64,000 nt of DNA from Oscillospiraceae bacterium. Lineage in GTDB: Bacteria > Bacillota > Clostridia > Oscillospirales > Ruminococcaceae. Where the stretch lies: assembly GCA_017541275.1 (NCBI GenBank), contig JAFXZM010000051.1, positions 1 to 64,000 on the forward strand. The letters run 5' to 3'. A model generated the notes under the pieces. That model was not told the DNA's origin. It saw only the letters and a list, made by a program, of their open reading frames with translations, and searched no databases. Position numbers and translations under genes: made by a program. How positions within the stretch are numbered: the stretch's first letter is position 1; each line of letters begins with the position of its first letter. Below are positions 55,043-62,119 of this stretch, piece by piece.

Positions 55043-57985
55043 TTAATCCAGACCGAGATTTTCACGTTTTCTCTGAATCTCATCGTTCATGTCGCTGTTA
55101 TAGTACATCAGCGTATCGCGCGGGTTTTCGTTCGCGTTGACCGTTTCGCGAAAAGCGTTCATGATATTGCGCGTGACGGCATAGGACGAGGGCAGAATCG
55201 GGATCTCATCGAGCGCATTCCACTGTGCTTCGAGCATTTCCGTTTCGGCAGCCGACCAGTTGAGCTGGCGCAGCGCCTCAATATTAGCCGCCTCATAGCG
55301 GCCCATCTGACCGAGCAGGCCTTCGAGGTTCTGGCCGTATTCGGTCTGCACGGGCGTCGAGCAGAACCACTTGACGAATTCCCATGCAGCCTGCTTATTT
55401 TTGACCTTATTGAAGATGACCGCACCGGAGCCGCCGGAATTGGAGGCATGGTTGAGGGAGCCGTCCTCACGGAGCGTGCCGGGCATGACGGTGAAGTCCC
55501 AGAGGCCCTTGATCTCCGGTGCCGCAACGGAAAGCTGATTATAGAAGCTGTAGTTTGCAATGACGATCGGATACTGACCCGTGCGGAAATAGCTGTATGC
55601 ATCGTAGGTCTGTGCGAATTTATATTCGCTGTAGAAGTCCGTCCATTTCTCGAAGCACTGAATCGCCTTAACGGAATCGAACTGTGTTTTGGTCTGCTCC
55701 TCATTATAATAGTTCATATCCTGCTGAAGGATCAGGGAAGCGAAGGTATGACCGGATTCGGTTGCAGCGGCGACATTGGTCGAGGGCAGAATGAGGCCGA
55801 CGCCGAGGTGATTCCGCTGAAGGCCGGGCAGCATGTCGATCATGCCGTCCCAGGTGCGCGGCAGCTCGGTAAAGCCGAGCTCCGTCAGAATATCGGAGCG
55901 GTAGAACATCATAGTCCAGTTCTGTGTCAGGGGCATGCCGTAGACGCCGCCGTCATATTCATAGAGCACAGTAGCATCATGCTGATAGGGCAGCGTAACC
56001 TGACTGAAATCGTCAAACTGCTTCATATCGACGAGCAGCCCGCGGCACGCGAGGTTGACGGGGAATTCGCCGCCGAGGAACAGTGCAACGTCAGGGCCTT
56101 TTCCGGCGAGGGTTGCCTCAACAACGCCGCCGACGACGAGATTGACCGAGACCGGGATATCCGGGTGCTCCTGTGCGAATTCGTTTTCGACCAGCTCCTT
56201 GACGACAAGCGCCTGATCGCGGCCGAGATTGACCCAGACATTGATGACGTCTTCCTTGTCGGCATCGACATCGGAGAGCGTGGTATAATCCTCCGTAAAG
56301 GAGCCGATAAAGGCCTTGAACCGGAAGCCGAACTGCTTAAAGAAGTTTGATTTCAGGGAGCTGAAACTCTTGTCCGGAGAGGCGATTTCGATGTAGTCAA
56401 TTTCGAGCGGCTGATCGCGGTAATCGCAGATAAAGGTCGAGATTGTGGAGATATTGTCCTTGATCTGCGTGACATAATTGGGGATGCGGCTCGGCTTAGC
56501 GATACACTTGTCGAGGATGACATACATTCTCTGAAGCGCGGCCGCCTCAGAGCCGAGCGAGCCGGAGAGGTTCTCGATGCCGTTCTGAGCATCCTTGAGC
56601 GCCTGCGAGAGCCGCTGAAAATCCGGAATAATGGTCGGAACGCTCTCCTGCACATAATAGTCGTTGTATTTGTCGGGGTTCGGGCCGGTAATCATCAGAA
56701 TTTGCTTATAGCAGGTGTTGAGGTCAGCGACCACGCCCTCCAGTCTGCGCATGGTCTCGCCGATCTCGCCGGGCATTGCTTCGAGCGTCAGCGTATGAGC
56801 CTGCCCAGCCGTCAGATAGACATAGGCCGCATCGCCGCCGGAATCCTTGACGGTTGTCAGGCTCCAGTCGGTATCATAGTAGAATTTCACCTGACTGAAC
56901 GCATCGTTCTGAAGCACGCCGTCAACGAGCAGTCTGCGGTTCGAGTAGAAGCCGCGCATGACATCCTGCCGCGCCTTGATGCCGATTTTATACCAGCCGT
57001 CGCCGTTCAGGGAATCCGCAGGAATCTCCCAGGTGATAGTCTGCCCGGCCTGATCCCAGTTTGCGCCGCCGATTGTATTGTACACCATTTTGACGGGGTC
57101 TGAGGGCGAAACGGTATAGGAGTTGTTGTCATAGCCCGGATAGAGCGTCGAGGAGGATTTATAGACCGCAGCCTCCCCCTCCAGCCGCACGAGCGCAGAG
57201 GGTGTTGCACTGAGCTCTGCCTGCGGGGGCGCCTGATAGGGCGAGGTCCCCTCAGGCTGACACAGTCTGATCTGTTCGATGCCGAGATTGGCCTTAATGC
57301 CGCTGAAGGTGATCGAGTGCCGTCCTTTTGAGAGAAACAGGATCAGCGGGTCATTGAACAGCCCGTCGCTGTCATAGACAAATTTGGTCTGCCAGCAGGG
57401 CTTTTCGATCTGAGCGGGGCGCACCTGATTGCCGCGCGAATCGGTTTTGATCTCGGTTTTGTTTACGAAAACCTTATTGAGATTGATGCGGGAGGCAGAT
57501 TCATAGGGTATCTGACCGTCGAGCTCGAAGGAAAGCTCGACCTGATTTGAAGCAGATTTCATGGCAAAGTAGGAGATCTGCATTGAATAGATGCCCTCCT
57601 CCTCCACATCGAAATCGAACGTGCAGTTTCCCTCCGGAGCATCCCAGATCAGGACATCATCCCGTTCATCGCCGTCCGCGCCGAGGGAGCCGACGGAAAA
57701 ACTGCCTGTGCTGTCGGAGCAGTCCTTTCCGTAAATCAGGATCTCGCGGTCGGGTCTGGGCATGCCGATATTGGCATCATAATAGTCGCTGTAGCTGTTT
57801 TCGCGTTCAAAATGCAGCTCATAGAGAGCATCGTCAGCCGCCGCAGAAAGCAGCAGGAGATCATTTGAATCCGCTGCGGACGGCGCATCTTCTGCACTGC
57901 ACGCAAGCGGCATACAGAAGCCGCAAGCCAGCACCGCGCTGACCGCCGCTGCGGAAATCCGCCGGGCAAAAGCCTTTTTTCTCAC
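55043..57985 (-). CDS. Very large extracellular solute-binding protein with N-terminal carbohydrate-binding-like modules
   Basis: 980 residues from the GTG at 57985 (AGGTGGAG, then 5 bases); an upstream ATG at 58003 overlaps that site. A signal peptide (about 1-32) contains two Cys near the cleavage site, so either lipoprotein or free secretion is possible. Two beta-sandwich-like modules follow (about 45-245 and 265-395, the second starting ALVRLEGEAAVYKSS as in CBM6/35 types), then a helical spacer. Family 1 solute-binding domain begins about residue 570 (VINVWVNLGRDQALVVKELV) and runs to the end. Ordinary members are ~420-450 residues, so the front half is added. It is the first gene of the operon. 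Confidence 0.88.
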   Translation of the reverse strand: MRKKAFARRISAAAVSAVLACGFCMPLACSAEDAPSAADSNDLLLLSAAADDALYELHFERENSYSDYYDANIGMPRPDREILIYGKDCSDSTGSFSVGSLGADGDERDDVLIWDAPEGNCTFDFDVEEEGIYSMQISYFAMKSASNQVELSFELDGQIPYESASRINLNKVFVNKTEIKTDSRGNQVRPAQIEKPCWQTKFVYDSDGLFNDPLILFLSKGRHSITFSGIKANLGIEQIRLCQPEGTSPYQAPPQAELSATPSALVRLEGEAAVYKSSSTLYPGYDNNSYTVSPSDPVKMVYNTIGGANWDQAGQTITWEIPADSLNGDGWYKIGIKARQDVMRGFYSNRRLLVDGVLQNDAFSQVKFYYDTDWSLTTVKDSGGDAAYVYLTAGQAHTLTLEAMPGEIGETMRRLEGVVADLNTCYKQILMITGPNPDKYNDYYVQESVPTIIPDFQRLSQALKDAQNGIENLSGSLGSEAAALQRMYVILDKCIAKPSRIPNYVTQIKDNISTISTFICDYRDQPLEIDYIEIASPDKSFSSLKSNFFKQFGFRFKAFIGSFTEDYTTLSDVDADKEDVINVWVNLGRDQALVVKELVENEFAQEHPDIPVSVNLVVGGVVEATLAGKGPDVALFLGGEFPVNLACRGLLVDMKQFDDFSQVTLPYQHDATVLYEYDGGVYGMPLTQNWTMMFYRSDILTELGFTELPRTWDGMIDMLPGLQRNHLGVGLILPSTNVAAATESGHTFASLILQQDMNYYNEEQTKTQFDSVKAIQCFEKWTDFYSEYKFAQTYDAYSYFRTGQYPIVIANYSFYNQLSVAAPEIKGLWDFTVMPGTLREDGSLNHASNSGGSGAVIFNKVKNKQAAWEFVKWFCSTPVQTEYGQNLEGLLGQMGRYEAANIEALRQLNWSAAETEMLEAQWNALDEIPILPSSYAVTRNIMNAFRETVNANENPRDTLMYYNSDMNDEIQRKRENLGLD

Positions 57986-58125
57986 GGTATCTCCACCTTT
58001 CATCCGATTATCCGGAGCGTGTCCGCCGCAGCGCGGCAGCAGGCGCACCGGGTCATTTCATTTACAGAAATATGCGCTTTTGACAAAATGCCGAAAAAGC
58101 ACTCCATACTTCTCTACAATAATAT

Positions 58126-58154
58126 ATTATAGCAAATCCGCAGAAAATTGTCAA
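58126..58154 (-). promoter_or_regulatory. Promoter of the ABC/DUF5696 operon
   Basis: On the minus strand: TTGACA (58154-58149), 17-base spacer, TATAAT (58131-58126), a perfect consensus. Leader about 135 bases. The rest of the divergent region 57986-58388 has no convincing gene. Confidence 0.88.
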
Positions 58155-58388
58155 GATGCTGTAAAGACTTTTCGGAATATCAAAACTATTTCGTCAGACT
58201 GCACAAGCATTATACAAAAAACCTATGAGGAGATGCGGGTAAAGGCCATGTCAGAAAATCACACACACTGTGCGATTGTCACTTAAAAAGACAGAATGCT
58301 GTCAATGCGGAAATCGTGCTAATTATCGTTTGTTGAAATCGCGCAAAGATAAACAGAGCGAAGGCGCAGAAAAAATTTGAAAAAGTAC

Positions 58389-58416
58389 TTGCTTTTTTCT
58401 GAAAATGTGATACAAT
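58389..58416 (+). promoter_or_regulatory. Promoter of the ferredoxin gene
   Basis: TTGCTT (58389-58394), 16-base spacer, TACAAT with extended -10 TG (58411-58416). The whole promoter-leader resembles the one before the lipoprotein at 59285. Confidence 0.7.
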
Positions 58417-58469
58417 ATAAATACGGGAGGGATGACCTGCCCGAAAACCAATACAGGAGGTAAACAGTT

Positions 58470-58640
58470 ATGGCATATGCAATCAGTGATGCATGCATCC
58501 AGTGCGGAGCTTGTGCAGACGCATGTCCGGTTGGAGCGATTTCCGAGGGTGAGGGCAAGTACGTGATCGACGCAGAGACCTGCCTCGAATGCGGCGCTTG
58601 TGCCGATACATGTCCCGTCGGTGCGCCTGAGCAGGCATAA
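58470..58640 (+). CDS. 2[4Fe-4S] ferredoxin
   Basis: 56 residues, ATG 58470 with AGGAGG upstream. Two CxxCxxCxxxCP clusters (Cys 9, 12, 15, 19 and Cys 38, 41, 44, 48) bind two [4Fe-4S] clusters. A clostridial-type low-potential electron carrier in the cytoplasm, serving hydrogenase or pyruvate:ferredoxin oxidoreductase. Monocistronic, with promoter and terminator of its own. Confidence 0.97.
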   Translation: MAYAISDACIQCGACADACPVGAISEGEGKYVIDAETCLECGACADTCPVGAPEQA

Positions 58641-58660
58641 AGCACCTGAACGAACAGCTT

Positions 58661-58692
58661 ACAGCGGCTTCCGGCTCACCGGGGGCCGCTGT
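58661..58692 (+). terminator. Ferredoxin terminator
   Basis: ACAGCGGC pairs with GCCGCTGT, with inner CCGG/CCGG; followed by TTGCATTTT. Confidence 0.75.
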
Positions 58693-58843
58693 TTGCATTT
58701 TCATGCAGTGCGCGCGGCATGATAAGGGTATTATATGAATGAATCCCGGCCAATCCGGCGGACATTTTGCGAAAGGCACAGTGATGCTTTTTCTCAGGCG
58801 GCCTTGACAAGCAGCGCAGGAGTGCGCCGCAACAGCATGTCGA

Positions 58844-58971
58844 AAAAGGTATCGCTGCGCGATGATTCAGAATGGGGACTCCGTCCCCAAGCCCCTGCTG
58901 GGGATATTATCCCCAGACCCCAGTATGAAATAAAAAGAACGTATCAGCATATTTTACATATATTGGGATTC
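58844..58971 (+). repeat. Dispersed repeat family B, copy A
   Basis: About 128 bases almost identical to the inverse of 61077-61206. It contains two hairpins, GGGGAC(TCC)GTCCCC and CTGGGGAT(ATT)ATCCCCAG. The shared frame gives similar peptides in both copies, but there is no start context, so this is a non-coding repeat and not a gene. Confidence 0.8.
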
Positions 58972-59113
58972 CAAAGGGACAGTGTCCCTTTGGCGCAGGT
59001 CAAGGGGCGCGAAGCCCCTTGCCGCGCTCCGCAGAGCGCGGAACACCTTTTTGCGTGCAAAAGCGCAAAAGGAGGGGGCTTGGGGGAGGGAAAACAAGAG
59101 TTTTCTCTCCCCC
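58971..59113 (+). repeat. Series of five strong hairpins after repeat copy A
   Basis: In order: CCAAAGGGAC/GTCCCTTTGG (58971-58993), AAGGGGC/GCCCCTT (59002-59020), CGCGCTC/GAGCGCG (59023-59040), CCTTTTTGCG/CGCAAAAGG (about 59046-59072) and a 14-base stem GGGGGAGGGAAAAC with one wobble (59082-59113). No gene overlaps them. Confidence 0.7.
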
Positions 59114-59199
59114 ATTACATAATAATAAGTACCGCTCTTGTACAGACTGATACTTGAACAATAAATCCCCGATTAGCCACTCCCATTTGAAAAAAACAC

Positions 59200-59228
59200 T
59201 TGCATTTTTCGGATATCTGTGATATAAT
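59200..59228 (+). promoter_or_regulatory. Promoter of the DUF4352 lipoprotein gene
   Basis: TTGCAT (59200-59205), 17-base spacer, TATAAT with extended -10 TG (59223-59228). Confidence 0.8.
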
Positions 59229-59284
59229 GAAGCATAACGTCCGGGGACATGCCCCGAAGACCAAAATGCAGGAGGAAGATTCCG

Positions 59285-59956
59285 ATGAACGCTTTGAAAC
59301 CGCTGCGCAGGACATTTGCCCTGCTCATGACCGCAGCAGTCGTATGCACAGCCTCAGTATGCCTTTCCGGCTGCTCCGACAACAGCGGAGACAACGGGAA
59401 AGTCAAGCAGGCCGTCAGCTACCCGGAGGACGAATATGTCAGCATCTATACGCCGGAGGTTCCGGATCAGCCGATTGATGCATCCGTACCGGGCAGCGAT
59501 CTGGAGGGCAAGATCGGCGAAACGATCGACTATGACGGCAAGGTGTCGGTAACGCTGAATAAGGTTGTCGAGATTGATGACGTCAATAAGCTGGAGCTGC
59601 GCGTGCTGCTCTGTGAAATGACGATCAAGAACACCTCAGACAGCAAGATCGACTGCCAGAACATCACGCATTTCCGCACGATCATCGACGGCAATGAGGA
59701 ATTCGAGCCGGTCAAGGATGTCCGCGCAGGCATCACGGCAAGAAAGTATTATTCGCAGACGGGCAGCAATCTTGACATCTTCAATCAGGAGATTGCACCG
59801 GGCGAGAGCGTGACCGGCTATGTCTATCTCGGCATGCCGACCTCATGGAGCACACTTCAGCTTGCGTATATGCCGCTGAAGTATTACACGAACGACCGTG
59901 TGCTGTTCACGATCAATGAGAACGAGCTTGAGCATTACGAAGCAATGCTCGGATAA
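59285..59956 (+). CDS. DUF4352-like lipoprotein
   Basis: 223 residues from the ATG at 59285 (GGAGGAAG upstream). A signal peptide ends in the lipobox LSGC, followed by an acidic linker. The rest is a beta-sandwich domain of ~130 residues: IGETIDYDGKVSVTLNKVV, ELRVLLCEMTIKNTSDSKI, and the late APGESVTGYVYLGMP. This pattern is that of DUF4352/DUF5067 immunoglobulin-like extracellular domains. Function is unknown. It is monocistronic and faces the convergent M23 gene across a shared terminator. Confidence 0.82.
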   Translation: MNALKPLRRTFALLMTAAVVCTASVCLSGCSDNSGDNGKVKQAVSYPEDEYVSIYTPEVPDQPIDASVPGSDLEGKIGETIDYDGKVSVTLNKVVEIDDVNKLELRVLLCEMTIKNTSDSKIDCQNITHFRTIIDGNEEFEPVKDVRAGITARKYYSQTGSNLDIFNQEIAPGESVTGYVYLGMPTSWSTLQLAYMPLKYYTNDRVLFTINENELEHYEAMLG

Positions 59957-59972
59957 TGACAGAGGAAACAAA

Positions 59973-60007
59973 GATGCCCCGCATACAGGAAATGTATGCG
60001 GGGCATC
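59973..60007. terminator. Bidirectional terminator between convergent genes
   Basis: Perfect 14-base arms GATGCCCCGCATAC (59973-59986) and its complement (59994-60007), 7-base loop. Confidence 0.85.
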
Positions 60008-60010
60008 ATA

Positions 60011-60799
60011 TTACTGCGCATTCTGCGCCTCAGCGGAAGCGCCGGAGAGGAACAGCTCCGGGTCGATAAACTTGTCATTTTTCAGCACTTCAAAATGCAG
60101 ATGCGACATCTGTGCGCTCTCGGCCTCATTTGTATCGCCGACCGCACCGAGAACGGTTCCGCGCGGAAGCACCTGACCGGCCTCGGCATTCAGGCCTTCA
60201 TTGAGGCCGCAGAAGCGCGTAACCGTTCCGTCATCGTGCAGCATAGTCACGCAGATGCCCCAGAGAGCATCGCGTTCAACGGAGGTCACGGTTCCGTCGA
60301 GCACGGCATAAACCTCTGTTCCGGGCGATGCGGCAAAGTCCGCACCGTTATGCGTCTGCCAGATGCCCGTCGTCTGAGATTTGACCAGCTCGCCGTTGCT
60401 GAACGGCTGAACCACCGCACCGTTGACGGGCATCATCGGCAGAACAGCCAGTGCCGTTGTTTCCGCAGTCACGGTCACGGAGGCGTCAGTCTCCGAAGCT
60501 GTTTTATGCACCAGCGCCGCAGCCTCCTCCGCATCCGGCGCCGTCACGGTCACAGTCGTCACCGTTACAGTGCGGGCCGAGGACTGCGGCCGCTCTGTCA
60601 GCCCGGCCTGCGCCGTAACAGAGGTCACAGCCGGCGCCGTCTGGTCTGCCGTGACGCTGCTTTCCGCAATCTGCGGCTGCTGCGGCTTTCCTGCTGCGGA
60701 ATACGCATACCAGCAGGCAGCGCCGACCATCGCGACACTCAGCGAAAGCGCCGCATAAAAGCCCTTGCCGGACATGCCGGCCTGTTTTGTTTTGTTCAT
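60011..60799 (-). CDS. M23-family peptidase, SpoIIQ-like
   Basis: 262 residues, AAAGGCG ribosome site. One N-terminal membrane helix (about 14-35) precedes a Thr/Val/Ala-rich linker and an M23 (LytM) domain starting near residue 120. The domain opens with the segment PVNGAVVQPFSNGELVKSQT, characteristic of SpoIIQ relatives. Metal-binding positions look intact: H and D in THNGADF and the HxH in HLHFEV. In B. subtilis SpoIIQ the first His is replaced and the domain is inactive; here it could be an active endopeptidase, as in clostridial SpoIIQ. It would act in the forespore outer face during engulfment or on ordinary peptidoglycan. Confidence 0.82.
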   Translation of the reverse strand: MNKTKQAGMSGKGFYAALSLSVAMVGAACWYAYSAAGKPQQPQIAESSVTADQTAPAVTSVTAQAGLTERPQSSARTVTVTTVTVTAPDAEEAAALVHKTASETDASVTVTAETTALAVLPMMPVNGAVVQPFSNGELVKSQTTGIWQTHNGADFAASPGTEVYAVLDGTVTSVERDALWGICVTMLHDDGTVTRFCGLNEGLNAEAGQVLPRGTVLGAVGDTNEAESAQMSHLHFEVLKNDKFIDPELFLSGASAEAQNAQ

Positions 60800-60941
60800 A
60801 GCAATCGCCTTTCTTTTTGTTGTACGGATACCGCTGTTTCCGTGTATCCGGAATAGGATGAAGCCATTTCGCCCGCTTGGCTTTCGTGCATATTCTGACC
60901 GTTTTTTCCGTGATTATTCAAATGCAGGAAAAAAACTAAGG

Positions 60942-60966
60942 TAACACCGCACAGAGCCGGCGGTAC
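60942..60966 (-). repeat. REP-like stem-loop, copy 3 (inverted)
   Basis: ACCGC (60946-60950) / GCGGT (60960-60964) around the complement of the loop seen in copies 1 and 2, with one base changed. Read on the minus strand it is followed by TTAGTTTTTTT, so this copy could also act as a terminator-like signal. Confidence 0.65.
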
Positions 60967-60977
60967 AGGATGCTTAC

Positions 60978-60995
60978 GGTCAAGTAAACTTGACC
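60978..60995. promoter_or_regulatory. 18-base palindrome
   Basis: GGTCAAGT and ACTTGACC with two bases between. A perfect dyad in non-coding DNA, possibly a repressor or phage-like operator. Confidence 0.35.
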
Positions 60996-61076
60996 TCAGT
61001 CTGTCAAGAAAGTGTCTCCGACGGATTTCTGATGGGGCTCCGCACCAACCCCCGCTTATGGACTGCCAGCCCTTCA

Positions 61077-61206
61077 GAATTCCAATACATGTAAAAATTA
61101 TGCTGATACGTTCTTTTTATTTTATACTGGGGTCTGGGGACAATGTCCCCAGCAGGGGTTTGGGGACGGAGTCCCCATTCCGGATCATCGCGCAGCGATA
61201 CCTTTT
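61077..61206 (-). repeat. Dispersed repeat family B, copy B (inverted)
   Basis: About 130 bases matching 58844-58971 on the other strand, with about 8 substitutions and a 2-base insertion by eye. The hairpin CTGGGGAT/ATCCCCAG has become CTGGGGAC/GTCCCCAG, a compensatory pair of changes. Confidence 0.8.
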
Positions 61207-61274
61207 GCATTCTGCATAAATCCGGCCGCAAAACTTTGTGCGCTTTGCCGTATGCAGCAGCGCCGAACCTGTGA

Positions 61275-61280
61275 TATAAT
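61275..61280 (+). promoter_or_regulatory. Extended -10 before the duplicated-domain gene
   Basis: TATAAT (61275-61280) preceded by TGA, an extended -10. No good -35 at the right distance. Confidence 0.5.
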
Positions 61281-61360
61281 AAATGTATCCCGAAGGACGG
61301 TTTCACAGCCGCACAAGAAAGCAGACCGGGATCGTTCTGCATTTTATATAGGAGGTTTTT

Positions 61361-62080
61361 ATGGAGCTGGATCACATCAATCCGTATTTTCCCGTTGAGG
61401 ATCGGGGAAAGGGCAAAAACGGCGCATATATTTATCTCTTTCCGGAAATCATCTTCACGGAAACACAGTACGAACAAATCAAAGCCGCCAACCGTACCGT
61501 CCGGGCGCAGTTCAACGGATTATACACAAAGACGACACTCAGCCCTGTCAGCGTCACGATCGGCGTGGATCTTTCCGATTTTCCGAAAAAGCTGCATGAC
61601 AATATCCTTGAAAGCATTGTCGCTGCGATGAATCATGTCACGGGCATCCAAAAAGTGATTGTTGATGACGGCAGCATGCTTCGTCCTGCTCCAAAAGCAA
61701 AATCCGAACCGCAAACAGAACCGGAGGAACCGGACTGGAACAGAATTCTCGGCCTGACTGCACTTTCACTCAGCTATCCGGTTCATGCGGAGGGCATGGA
61801 CGGTGAATGCTTCAGCTACAGAATCTACTTTTCGGACGGCACCGCCGGCGAAGAAAAAGCAAACGCTGTCAGAGATGCGGTGCTTGCATTTGATTTTGGC
61901 CTGAACGGTGATGATTACATCGGATATACAGATTTTTCCGCAGATGAACAAACGGTTTCCGTTTATCTCGATCTCGGAAATACGGAACCGCAGAATCAAT
62001 ACAAAATCATGCACGGAATTCTCCTCGCCTTAAACAGCGTTCCGGGCATCCAAAAAGTGATTCTCAATGAGGACGTATAA
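61361..62080 (+). CDS. Hypothetical protein with an internal duplication
   Basis: 239 residues, ATG with AGGAGG upstream. No signal peptide or membrane helix. Two similar halves: residues ~60-105 (PVSVTIGVDLSDFPKKLHDN, then GIQKVIVDD) and ~195-237 (QTVSVYLDLGNTEPQNQYKI, then GIQKVILNED) share the same order of a strand, a helix and the GIQKVI ending. A charged, Pro/Glu-rich linker (about 107-124) separates them. Likely a cytoplasmic protein of two related alpha/beta domains. No family was recognised. Confidence 0.75.
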   Translation: MELDHINPYFPVEDRGKGKNGAYIYLFPEIIFTETQYEQIKAANRTVRAQFNGLYTKTTLSPVSVTIGVDLSDFPKKLHDNILESIVAAMNHVTGIQKVIVDDGSMLRPAPKAKSEPQTEPEEPDWNRILGLTALSLSYPVHAEGMDGECFSYRIYFSDGTAGEEKANAVRDAVLAFDFGLNGDDYIGYTDFSADEQTVSVYLDLGNTEPQNQYKIMHGILLALNSVPGIQKVILNEDV

Positions 62081-62119
62081 GCAAACTGCCGAATTATCGG
62101 ACGAAAGGGAATGGAAACA

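Noticed and set aside
58080..58286. 68-codon rightward frame in the divergent region before the ferredoxin gene
   Set aside because: It overlaps the leftward operon promoter and has no ribosome site.
58735..59157. Apparent protein gene containing KVSLRDD-type peptide, with a relative read leftward at 61004-61477
   Set aside because: The shared peptide comes from the inverted DNA repeat; the frames run through strong hairpins and lack a ribosome site.
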